The position numbers were made by a program, and so were the translations under genes. 14,202 nt of DNA from Streptomyces sp. NRRL B-1347 (GTDB lineage: Bacteria > Actinomycetota > Actinomycetes > Streptomycetales > Streptomycetaceae), in the NCBI RefSeq assembly GCF_000720325.1, contig NZ_JOJM01000106.1, positions 1 to 14,202 on the forward strand, written 5' to 3'. Position 1 is the first letter of the stretch. The number at the start of each line of letters is the position of its first letter. This document shows, piece by piece, positions 5,169 through 13,600 of the stretch. The notes under the pieces are model-generated. The model saw nothing but the letters and a program-made list of their open reading frames with translations. It did no database searches and was not told the DNA's origin.

Positions 5169-7241
5169 TCAGGTGGTGACGCGGGGCATACGTAGTGCGG
5201 ACGGGGTCGGGCGCCCGATCGGCAGGATGCCGACCACGATGAGCCGGGGTACCTCGGTGGCGCTGCGCGCGTGGTGGATAATCCAGACGCTGTCCTCGAT
5301 GCTCCGGTAGCCGCTGGTGTGGCCGCTGTCGTCCCCGATCAGGAGCAGGCCGAAGGGAGGGCCGGTGGCGGTGTAGTTGGCGGCCTGCGAGAGGTAGCTC
5401 TTCGCGATGCGTTCGCGGGTCCATCTGGTGTCGCGGCGTTTGACCTCGGCGACGAAGCGGCTGCCGGGTTCGGGGGTGTAGGTGACGTCGGTGCGTCCGC
5501 TGGCGACGTCGATGAGTTCGCGCTGCACGGTGCCGGGGGTGAGTGTGCCGGCGAGGTGCTGGTGGAGGTCGTCCTGGACGTGCTTCTCGTCCCAGTGGTC
5601 GGAGCTGCCGTCGGGCTTCTTGTCGGGGCAGGGGCCGAGATAGGCGGTGCGGGCGCCGTAGTAGTCGGCCTGGGCGTCGAACCGATCGTAGAGGAACCGC
5701 AGGAACTGCTCCAGCAGGGTGGTGAAGTAGGAGCTGTCACGCTGCGTCCAGGCGGGGCTGGTGGCCAGCTCCCCGAGCAGGGATTCCAGGTGGGCGTCGA
5801 AGCGGGCGTTGCCACTGGGGGTGTAGCCCTGGGATTGCTGCTGCAAGAGCTGCTCGATCCGATCCAGGAGCAGCGGGTCGAGGTCGTCACGCAGGCCCGA
5901 GGCGTCAGCCTGGAAGAGCCCGGCGAGAGTAGGGCGGCCCTCCAAGGCTTTTCCCGGCATCACCTGCCCGGTCGACGATGGTGCCCGCCGCTGGGCCTGG
6001 ACGACCTCGTACAGCGCCCGCGCGTCGGGGGAGCCGGTGAACTGCGGGTCGGTAGTGAGGGCCTGTTCGAGGTGGTGCAGCAGGCCGTCGCTTCGTACGA
6101 ACGCGGCCTCCACCGGTGGGCTCACCAGTGCCGTCAGGCCGCCGGACCCGTCGGCCCGGGCGGTGTGGATGCTGCGGCTGGCGACGTAGACGTCCAGCAG
6201 GTCGCCGAGGGTGCCAGCCGGGTCGTACCAGCTGGGTTGGTCCAGGTGGGTGCGGGCGGTCTGGAGAGAGGTGACGAGCCGGGACCAGGCGCTCTGCGCA
6301 AGTCCGCGGGCGCTGAGCCAGTCCAGCCGGTGCATACCGCGGGTCCACTCGGTCAACAGAGTGGTCGTGGCATCCAGTTGGGCGGCGGCCTCGGCCAGGC
6401 GCTGCTCGGCGGGTGCGGCTGTCGCGGGCTGCTTGCCGATTTCACCGAAGGCGAGGACCGCGTCGACGGCGGCGGCGTGGGCGCGGGCGTCGAGTCGGGC
6501 CTCGTGGGTGCGGTCCAGGTCCTTGAACCGCATTAGGGCCCGGCGCAGATGGTCTTCGACGGCCGAGCGGTCAGATGCCTCCAGCGCGGTCCGCATGTCC
6601 GCGACGGCCAGTTCGAAGGTGGCGTCGGCCCGGGTGCCCGCAGGAAGATCGGTCTGGTTCTCCAATGCGCTCAGGACATCGAGCAGGGCGTTGTCACCGA
6701 AGTGGTCGTGGGCGACCCCAACCAGGATCGGCAGGCGCTCCAGGGCCTCGGACGGCTCGTCCCCGGTGATCTCGGCGAGCAACGCCATGAGACGGTGCGG
6801 GGTGGTCGTCTGTGCGACGGCCAGGCGCAGCAGTCCGGCGACGGCTGGCTGGGCGAGGGCGGCATCGGCGTCTCCAGCGAGCGCGGCCTCCACGTGTGCG
6901 GCAAGGTCCCGGATGGTGCGGGTGCCGAGGTGGGTGGCGAGCGCCGGATGGGCGCACACCACGTCGATCGCGTCGGCCAGGACCCAGGCGGCCTGGGGGT
7001 TCCGCAGCCCCTGAGCCGCGGCGTCAAGCAACTGCCGGGCCTGGTCATCGTCCACGGCGTCGAGGTCGCGGCCGAGTGCCGTGAGCAGATAGGGCAGGAG
7101 TGGACCGGCAGTGAGCTGGTCGGCCTCCGCGATCACCGCCTCGGCCCCGCCGAGGTCCGCGATCGAGGGCCCGGCGTTTAGCTCGTCGTCGGTCGCGTGG
7201 CTGGCCCAGGCCTGGAGCATCTGGTCCACGCTTGGGGCCAC
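5169..7241 (-). CDS. Large helical protein with C-terminal PD-(D/E)XK nuclease domain; putative effector of a three-gene defence-like operon
   Basis: 690 residues from GTG 7241, which has AAGGAG six bases upstream. The frame is open to GTG 7298, overlapping the ATPase stop, but without a comparable site. The first 500 or so residues are Ala/Leu-rich helices with no named family. The C-terminal part has HWDEKHVQDDLHQHLAG, then RELIDVASGRTDVTYTP, FVAEVKRRD and YLSQAANYT. This gives D585, E599-x-K601 and Q619-x3-Y623 (numbered from GTG 7241): the D...ExK core plus QxxxY helix of restriction-endonuclease-like nucleases. Metal-dependent cleavage of DNA, or less likely RNA, is therefore predicted. 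It follows the SMC-like ATPase gene after a 40-base gap on the same strand. The helical region probably docks the nuclease on its partners; this is inference. No membrane segments or signal peptide are visible. Confidence 0.85.
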   Translation of the reverse strand: MAPSVDQMLQAWASHATDDELNAGPSIADLGGAEAVIAEADQLTAGPLLPYLLTALGRDLDAVDDDQARQLLDAAAQGLRNPQAAWVLADAIDVVCAHPALATHLGTRTIRDLAAHVEAALAGDADAALAQPAVAGLLRLAVAQTTTPHRLMALLAEITGDEPSEALERLPILVGVAHDHFGDNALLDVLSALENQTDLPAGTRADATFELAVADMRTALEASDRSAVEDHLRRALMRFKDLDRTHEARLDARAHAAAVDAVLAFGEIGKQPATAAPAEQRLAEAAAQLDATTTLLTEWTRGMHRLDWLSARGLAQSAWSRLVTSLQTARTHLDQPSWYDPAGTLGDLLDVYVASRSIHTARADGSGGLTALVSPPVEAAFVRSDGLLHHLEQALTTDPQFTGSPDARALYEVVQAQRRAPSSTGQVMPGKALEGRPTLAGLFQADASGLRDDLDPLLLDRIEQLLQQQSQGYTPSGNARFDAHLESLLGELATSPAWTQRDSSYFTTLLEQFLRFLYDRFDAQADYYGARTAYLGPCPDKKPDGSSDHWDEKHVQDDLHQHLAGTLTPGTVQRELIDVASGRTDVTYTPEPGSRFVAEVKRRDTRWTRERIAKSYLSQAANYTATGPPFGLLLIGDDSGHTSGYRSIEDSVWIIHHARSATEVPRLIVVGILPIGRPTPSALRMPRVTT

Positions 7242-7281
7242 GGTCCTCTCCTTGTCGCCGGCCGGTTCGCGAACGAGCAGC

Positions 7282-9288
7282 TTAGAACAGGTGTTCACCG
7301 TCGCTGGTGATGAGGTGGTCCTTGGGCAGGGCGTCGACGAGCTCGGGTTGCGCCGTGGTGAGAACGACCTGCAGTTCGGGAAGTTCTGCGGCGATGGCCT
7401 GCAGCTCGGCGATCAGGGTGCGGGCGGGCACCTCGGTGACCTCTTCGGCGGCGACCGAGTCGATCAGAAGGAGGCCGGGGTGCGTGGCCACGCCACGGTC
7501 AGCACTCACCCGCAGCAGCGCGATGACGGTCGCGATCCGCATGCGGAGCCGGTCGCCGCGGCTGAGCTTCTTGAACGGGGTCTTCACTCCGGCCTTGACG
7601 GCGTTGACCTTGCCGGCGCGGTCGAGTTTTACGCTGTCGAGGTTCTGCACGCCGAACCGTGTGGCGAGCTCGACGATCGCTTCGTTCATCGCCGGGAACA
7701 GCTGCTTCGCCGCAGCGTCGACGGCCGCGCGGACCGCTTCCTCGGTGGCGGCCAGGACCTGGGCGGACACGGGGACCGGTGGAGCCGGAGGCGTCGATCC
7801 GGTCGCCTCGAGCCGTCCGCGGAGCTCGGCCGCCCGGATCTCCAGGTCACGCAGCCGGTCGTGGGCCTGCGAGGTGGCAAGCCCCTGCTCCAGGCCGGCC
7901 GCCGCCTCGCGATGGTCGGCCAGAGCACTCTGCACCGCCTCCACAGCCCCCAACCGCCGGTCGTTTGCCTCCCTCTCGGCACCCTGGGCTTGCTCCAGGG
8001 TCTGCTCCAGCTCCGCCAGCAGCGCTTCAGCGGTCTCCGGGTCGACCTCGGGCAGCGGCCGCGTGCACACCGCACAGTTCGCCTGCTCAAGCTCCTCGCT
8101 GCGCCGCACACTGCCCAGCGGCTCCTCACACCGCGGACAGCACACCGGGTCCAGCCGTCCCAGGACCCGCCGGGCCTGCCACGTCTCCCGGGCATCCAGT
8201 AGCCCCTGCTCCGCGTGCATCCGGGCGGCGGACACCTCCGTGAGCGTCTGCTCGGCCTCCTCCAACAGCGCCCGCATGCCGCGCAGCTCCGTCGCAGCCT
8301 GGTCGGCGGCCCGCAGGAGCGGGGAGATATCTTGGGCAGCTGTCCGGCGCCACGTCTCCATCTGCCCAGTCACGTCGGCGAGTTCGGCCTGCCACACCTC
8401 ACGCTCGGTCCGGCGGGCTTCTGCGTCCCCTTCCGCCCGGCGCTGCCCCTGAGTGATTGTCTTCTTCTCCCGCTTCCCGGCGACGGACAGCTGGGTGAGG
8501 GCCGTGCTGTACGGGATGTCGACGAACAGCTCCATGAGCCGCCCGGGCAGGCCACCGGCGACATCGCCTAGCAGGATCTCGTCCCCACCGGGATTGAGGT
8601 AGCAGGCCCCGAAGTACGACGCCCACCCGTGGACCTGCGGTGCCCCCTCGCCGTCGGCGCCGCCGGTCACCTGCCACAGGTTGGTGTGCTCCATACGCAG
8701 CGCGTCCAGGAAGAACTCACCGATACACCGGCTGACCTCGTCATTGCCGGACGCGGTCGCCAGCAGACGAAGCGCTTCGTCGTCCGCGGCAAGCAACTGG
8801 TCGACGGACTCCCCGGCGAGGATCCGGCCCCGCAACTGGGGGTGCGGCTGGCTGTCGACGTCCAAGACGATGCGGATCGCCCGGCCGGCCACAGCGATGT
8901 CTACGCTCAAATGACGCAGCCACGAGCGGACATCAGGCGGCAGATCGCGCGGTCCGCCGCGCAACGGGAAAACGAGGAACTCTAGCAGGCTGGTCTTCCC
9001 GGCGCTGTTGTCCGGGTGGACGATCGCCCACACACCCGGAGTGAAGGACTGCTCCACGGTGAAGTCGTCGCCCGAGTGCTTCGTGCCGCTGGCGCGCAGC
9101 CGGATGATGCGCAGTCGCCGGTCGGCGGCAGTCGGGCTCTTCAGGGTGATGTTCGCCTCGGCCAGCGTCCGCTCGACCTGCACCGGCGTCAGCCCGAGCT
9201 TCTCCGCGACCTCCCCCAGGATCTCGCTGGCGCTCGGGGCGACGGTCAGGTCCGCCGTGTTGGAGCGGGCCGTGCCGGGCGCGGTCAT
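7282..9288 (-). CDS. SMC/RecF-like coiled-coil ABC ATPase with CxxC hinge
   Basis: 668 residues. ATG 9288 overlaps the previous stop as ATGA, with AGGAGG four bases upstream. Order of parts: N-terminal helical segment (20-48); strand RLRIIRLRASG; phosphate loop HPDNSAGKTSLLEFL (91-105), in which Pro stands where the first Walker A Gly is usual; ATPase lobe to about 270; coiled coil about 275-375. Then CPRC (384-387) and CAVC (405-408), a probable zinc-binding tip, and a returning coil 411-497. The signature-like KLSRGDRLRMRIATVIALL (574-592) precedes Walker B HPGLLLIDSVAAEEV (603-617). This is the layout of SMC/Rad50/RecF-type ATPases, which hold or sense DNA by ATP-driven dimerisation. At this size it resembles the ATPases of Lamassu (LmuB) and ABC-three-component systems rather than chromosomal SMC, which is about 1200 residues. 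The neighbours suggest a DNA sensor that controls the nuclease. Confidence 0.9.
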   Translation of the reverse strand: MTAPGTARSNTADLTVAPSASEILGEVAEKLGLTPVQVERTLAEANITLKSPTAADRRLRIIRLRASGTKHSGDDFTVEQSFTPGVWAIVHPDNSAGKTSLLEFLVFPLRGGPRDLPPDVRSWLRHLSVDIAVAGRAIRIVLDVDSQPHPQLRGRILAGESVDQLLAADDEALRLLATASGNDEVSRCIGEFFLDALRMEHTNLWQVTGGADGEGAPQVHGWASYFGACYLNPGGDEILLGDVAGGLPGRLMELFVDIPYSTALTQLSVAGKREKKTITQGQRRAEGDAEARRTEREVWQAELADVTGQMETWRRTAAQDISPLLRAADQAATELRGMRALLEEAEQTLTEVSAARMHAEQGLLDARETWQARRVLGRLDPVCCPRCEEPLGSVRRSEELEQANCAVCTRPLPEVDPETAEALLAELEQTLEQAQGAEREANDRRLGAVEAVQSALADHREAAAGLEQGLATSQAHDRLRDLEIRAAELRGRLEATGSTPPAPPVPVSAQVLAATEEAVRAAVDAAAKQLFPAMNEAIVELATRFGVQNLDSVKLDRAGKVNAVKAGVKTPFKKLSRGDRLRMRIATVIALLRVSADRGVATHPGLLLIDSVAAEEVTEVPARTLIAELQAIAAELPELQVVLTTAQPELVDALPKDHLITSDGEHLF

Positions 9289-9983
9289 GAAGCCTCCTGG
9301 TCAGTGTCTCCCGTGGCTCCCGGGTCAAGCGCCGCTTGAAGTTCGCGCAGCCGCTCGCGGGCCTGCTCGGTGATGGGGCCGATGTGCTGGCGCCAAGGGG
9401 TGTCAGCGTAGTCCTGCAGCAGGTACTGCCGGTCCTTTAGCTGCGTGCCACCGAGACCGTCGACCAGGTCCACGACCAGGCGGGTGCGCTCGACGTACCA
9501 GGCCAGCGCGGGCGCCTCGGTGACCATCGACTGTGCCACCTGTCGGCCCCGCTCCAGTAGGAAGTAGATGTGCTCCACCACGCGCTCACGCCCGAGGACT
9601 TGCGTCTTGCGTAGCAGCCCCCGTTCCACCAGCGGGGCCAGAGCGTCATCAAGCTCCTCGAAGGCGCCGTACTTGTAACGCAGCATTGGGAAGCGCCGCA
9701 GATCCGGTTCCTCCGACTCCAGAATCTCCGCGGCAAGCTCCAGTAGCCGAGGAACATCCGGAGCGGCCACGTACTCGTTCATCAGCTCGTAGGCCAGGTA
9801 GTCCGGATTGCGGACCCAGAAGTCGAGCTTCTGCAGCCGCACCTGGGTGTGAACCACCCCGACGGTCGATGGCGGCACCGACTCACCTTCGGCTGTCGGC
9901 TTTGCGGCGGCGTCGATCAGCAACAGCAGCCGCACCGAATCCTGCCAGCGAGTGGCCCGACGTACTCCTGCGGATCCGACCAT
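9285..9983 (-). CDS. Small partner protein of the SMC-like ATPase (middle-component-like), unknown family
   Basis: 232 residues from ATG 9983, which has AGAGGAG four bases upstream, the same spacing as the next gene. The frame is also open to GTG 10004. No named domain is recognised with certainty. The protein is mainly helical: RWQDSVRLLLLIDAA, then VRLQKLDFWVRNPDYLAYEL, then FPMLRYKYGAFEELDDALAP followed by LVERGLLRKT. A strand-like VVEHIYFLLERG comes next, then a charged helical tail. The second and third segments look like a winged-helix arrangement, as in middle components (MC) of ABC-three-component systems or LmuC-type partners. Its stop overlaps the ATPase start (ATGA), so coupled translation and a physical complex are likely. 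The role as linker between ATPase and effector is inferred from position. Confidence 0.85.
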   Translation of the reverse strand: MVGSAGVRRATRWQDSVRLLLLIDAAAKPTAEGESVPPSTVGVVHTQVRLQKLDFWVRNPDYLAYELMNEYVAAPDVPRLLELAAEILESEEPDLRRFPMLRYKYGAFEELDDALAPLVERGLLRKTQVLGRERVVEHIYFLLERGRQVAQSMVTEAPALAWYVERTRLVVDLVDGLGGTQLKDRQYLLQDYADTPWRQHIGPITEQARERLRELQAALDPGATGDTDQEAS

Positions 9984-10015
9984 CACGCTCCTCTGGATCG
10001 GCACACACCCAGGCC

Positions 10016-10026
10016 CTTAATAACAT
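10016..10026 (-). promoter_or_regulatory. Possible -10 region of the three-gene operon
   Basis: The only AT-rich spot upstream of the operon reads ATGTTATTAAG on the minus strand. A -10 here would start transcription at about 10010, giving a leader of about 27 bases to ATG 9983 and almost none to GTG 10004. That supports the shorter start. No good -35 was found. Confidence 0.3.
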
Positions 10027-10059
10027 CCTGACAGCGTGTTGAGGCGCGTGGGGAGAAGT

Positions 10060-10090
10060 CGGCGCGAATCGGCGCACCAAAGTCGCGCCG
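10060..10090. repeat. Inverted repeat upstream of the three-gene operon
   Basis: CGGCGCGA (10060-10067) and TCGCGCCG (10083-10090) are perfect eight-base arms separated by 15 bases. The repeat lies about 35 to 65 bases upstream of the AT-rich -10 candidate, so it could be an operator or a structured element. In DNA this GC-rich, chance is a real alternative. Confidence 0.3.
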
Positions 10091-10129
10091 GTCGCCAGAG
10101 CCTGACCAGCGGGCTAACTGGTCCAGGTC

Positions 10130-10438
10130 TTGATCGAGCAGACCACGGACGTCCTGGAGCTGCTGGCCGCCAACGACAAGGCCACGACCGCCGCAGAGCT
10201 TCGGGCCATCGCGGCCGACAGCGAGCAGCTGGGCAAGAGCCTCGCCAACTCGGTCCTCCAGCTCGGGCGGCCGGAGGGGGCACCGTGCACAGCGGCGGTC
10301 GGGACGAGATCCTCGGGACCGCCTACAGCGACCACGACCTGATCGTGTTCCTCAAGGGCGTCGGCGTCGCCGAACCCGAGACGACCCGCAGTGGGTGGAG
10401 TGGCGCGGAGGCAGGCCCACGAGTTCCACGCTGCCTGA
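10130..10438 (+). pseudogene. Frameshifted remnant of a small helical protein
   Basis: Three plus frames carry successive pieces. From TTG 10130 the first reads LIEQTTDVLELLAANDKATT, then AAELRAIAADSEQLGKSLAN and SVLQLG. The second, from about 10280, reads VHSGGRDEILGTAYSDHDLI, then VFLKGVGVAEP. The third reads DDPQWVEWRG, and a last shift gives QAHEFHAA before TGA 10436-10438. All pieces use G/C-ending codons and follow each other without gaps, so they are one decayed gene with at least three single-base breaks. There is a TAA just before the first piece and no standard start. The family is not recognised. It lies between the helicase and the three-gene operon, on the opposite strand. Confidence 0.5.
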
Positions 10439-10646
10439 CGGGGGCTGTGAGTGGCTGTTGTCGTGGCAGTGGCTGGTCAGCAGTGGGATGGATCTCTAAA
10501 GGAGTGGGACTTCGCAGGTCAGCCCGCATGTATCGGAGATCGTTTCGGCTGCTATGGGAAGCTCGACTCGCACGCGTCCGTCGTCATGCACTGCCTGCCA
10601 GCCAGCTTCGACGCGGGCTTCGGCGCTGGTATCCCTGTTCACGGCC
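10439..10646. other. Intergenic stretch without a supported gene
   Basis: This lies between the helicase stop and the frameshifted remnant. A minus-strand frame ending at 10496 reads AEARVEAGWQAVHDDGRVRV, then ELPIAAETISDTCG. It looks mildly protein-like, but its third-position GC is only about half and it runs antisense-free into the helicase 3' end in another frame. I do not call a gene here. No terminator was found. Confidence 0.4.
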
Positions 10647-13600
10647 CTATCGTGCCCCTGTTTCGTCCGGGGTTTGTGTCTGTACCGGGCCGCTCGGCTG
10701 CTCCCCACTGCCGCCCGCAGCTGTCGCCCAGGGGAGGTCGAGGCCGGTGAACAGCGCCTGGTGCTCGGGTGGGTAGGTATGGAAGCGGGAGCGCACTGCG
10801 TTGAGGCGTCGCCGCAGCTGTACCTCGATGCCGTTAACGCGCGGCCGGTAGGTGTCGTGAACACAGTGCCGTCCGTCCTCGCCGACCAGGGGGCCGATCT
10901 CCTCGAGGTGCTGGCGTGCGGCGGTGACGATCTCCATCAGCCGCTCGGCACGCGAGCGCGGCACACGCGCCGCGCCCGCAGTCTTGACCCGCCTGTCGCC
11001 CGTGGCTGGCCCCATCCGCAGCTCCAGGAGCACCGCGCGCTGCTCGTCCCGCAGCTGGGGCCACCTGCGGTGTTGGTCGCACAGCCATTTGCCGAGGTCG
11101 TCCCCGCGGAACACGCGCTCCCCAGTGAGGAGTTCACCGCGGCGCCCGCCCTCTTTGTAGAAGGCCTCCAGCAGGACGAGCTTGCGTTCCCAGCCCGCAT
11201 TCCAGGGCGCACCGTTCCGTACCCGCCACACGCCGAGCTTCTCCAGCACGCGGGCAACGTCCTGCTCCTCGTCCCGGGCGCCCCAGGAGGGTCTGCGGCA
11301 TTCGCTCAGCAGTCTCCCGATGCGGACCTCCTGCCCATCGACGCTGATGGTCTCCTCCACCCCGGGCAGGAGGTGCCCGTACCGGTCCGCGTACTCCCGC
11401 GCTGCCTCGACCAGGAGCTGCCGGGCGGAGGCCCGGGGTTCCCACACGAACTGGTACTCGCCGAGCAGGGCTGCCAGGTCCCCAGGCACCCGCCGCGGCC
11501 GCGCGCGCCAGGCCTCCAGCCCTTCCTCTGGGCCGAGCTCGGCGACCAGGCCACGCAGGTCGTCGCGGTCGCGGCGCCACTGCCTGCGTGCCCGCTCGAG
11601 CTCCCAGCCGAGCCGGACCACCACGCCCCCCGGCCCCACTGCGGGCTCCTGATCCTGTGCTCGGCCCTGCGCCTGCCCCTCCGCGAGCCCCTGCCCTTGG
11701 AACCGCGCCTCTGCGAGCCCCTGGTCCTGTTCCCGGCGTTCCGGCTGCCTTGTTGCCTGCTCCTGCCTTTGGGCGGGGACGGGCCCCTCTGCGAGCTCCT
11801 GCCCCTGCCGCCGAGCCAGTCCCGGGCTGTAGCCGTGCTCGAGACCCTCCGACAGCTCTCGCCTCACCGAGAGCTTCTGCTCCTGGCTTTCCACGACCTC
11901 GTGCTCGGGCTTCTTGAGCAGAGGGATGCGGGTGTAGTCGAGGGGGAGGGTTTCCTGCCAGTCCACGGGCACACGTAGATGCCCGTTGCGCTGGTGGTAG
12001 GCGCGCACCGCGCGCATGAGGCGTTCGGTGTCGGCGGTGACGGGGTCGGACAGCACGGTGATCTTCAGCCAGTCCGCGACCACGGCCGCTGAGCGCTGCC
12101 GGGTGAGGGTCAGCATCTGCTGGAGCTCGCGCGCGCGTTCCTCGGCCCGCTCACGCGCCTCCGTGGCCGGCTGCACGCGGTGGGGGCCGCGGCTGCTGCT
12201 GCGCCCGGCACGCTCCAGCCGCCGTACGGCTTCCTGCGGCCCCTCCGGTTCCTCGTCCTCACGGTCGGTGTGGTCGGGTTCGTAGGACTCCAGCGCGCGC
12301 AGCATGTTGATGACCGGGGCCCAGTCGGGTCCGACGAGTGTGTCGTCGGCAGCCTGGGCGAGGTGGAGCACGGGCACGATGATCGACGCCACCTTCTCCG
12401 GGTTCTCCCAGTCGTAGCGCACGGCGCGTCCGGCGATCTGCAGGAGGTCGCCCTGCGCCGCGCGCGGGTCCACGAGGGCGACGGCGTCGACGGCCGGGAC
12501 ATCCACGCCTTCACTCAGCAGCCGCACGGAACACACGACCGCCAGATCCACCGGCCGCCCCCGGAGATCTGTGCCCGCCGCCAGCGCCGCCAAGGCCCGC
12601 TGCCGCTCCCTGGCCGGGGTGCCCTCATGCAGGGCCACCGCCCACACTCGCCGCGGCGCCGACGTCCCCTGCCCATGCAGGACCCGCGCGAGCTGGGGCA
12701 GTGAGGCCGCGGCCGCGCGTGCTCCAGCCACGGTGGAGTGGTAGGTCAGCAGCCGCCGGCACCCCACCCGGCCCCCCGCCCGCAGCACCGCCCCCAGAGA
12801 GGCCGTGAGGAGCTCCGCCCGCACTCCCGCGTCAGCCCGTCCCCGCGCCGCGACGAGCTCGCGCAGGCGCGCCTCGTCGACCTCGGCCGCCACCACCGGA
12901 CTGTGCGCGAGCTTCCCCCGCCGCTGCGCCTCCCGCAGCCCCAACCGGTAGGCGACGGGGCCGTGCTTGCGCTCTGAGAGCCGCACCACCGGATCACTCG
13001 CCCGAAGCCGCCCCTGCTCATCCCAGTGCACCGCCCCCAGCAGCCGCGGTGTCGCCGTCATCGACAACCGGTGCCACGCGGGCACGAGGTGCTGCTCGTT
13101 GATCCGCCCCCACACCTGCGAGGTCTCGGTGTGGTGGGACTCGTCGCACACCAGCAGGTCCCATTCCGGCAGCGGCCGCGCCCCGTCCCGCTCCACACTC
13201 AGCCGGTGCCCGGCAATCAGTGAGTTCTCCACGCTCGCGTACGTCGCCAGCACCGTGAACCGGCCGCCCTGGGCGGCGAAGGTGTTCGCGTGCCACGCCA
13301 CCACCCGCGGGTCCGTCGTCACCCGCACCCCCGGCTCACCGGCCAGCGCGGCGTCCCGCGGCGCGTACACCGCGATCACCGGCCCGCCGCGTCCGGCCGC
13401 GCGCAGCACCCGGTAGGTCTGCTCGAGCAGCGCCCGTGTGGGCACCACCATCAGCAACGACCCCCGCGCCGCGACCAGGCCCGCGATCCGCGCGGCCACC
13501 CACGTCTTGCCCAGCCCGGGCGCCATGTGCAGCTGGGCCCGGAACCGCGGACGCCGCGCCCTGGGGGAGGGGGTGTAGATCCGCATGATGGCGGCGACGG

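Noticed and set aside
5271..6536. Long plus-strand open frame (421 codons) rich in Gly, Val and Ala
   Set aside because: It is antisense to the nuclease gene and has the composition expected of the complement of GC-rich coding DNA. The minus frame has the conserved catalytic motifs.
7111..8452. Plus-strand frames of 363 and 381 codons
   Set aside because: Both are antisense to the ATPase gene, whose frame carries Walker, signature and CxxC motifs. The plus products are Arg/Ser/Pro-rich noise.
9533..10042. Plus-strand frame of 169 codons
   Set aside because: It is antisense to the small partner gene and its composition is Pro/Arg/Ser-rich.
10554..11978. Plus-strand frame of 474 codons
   Set aside because: It is antisense to the helicase C-terminal half, with Leu/Pro-rich composition and no domain.
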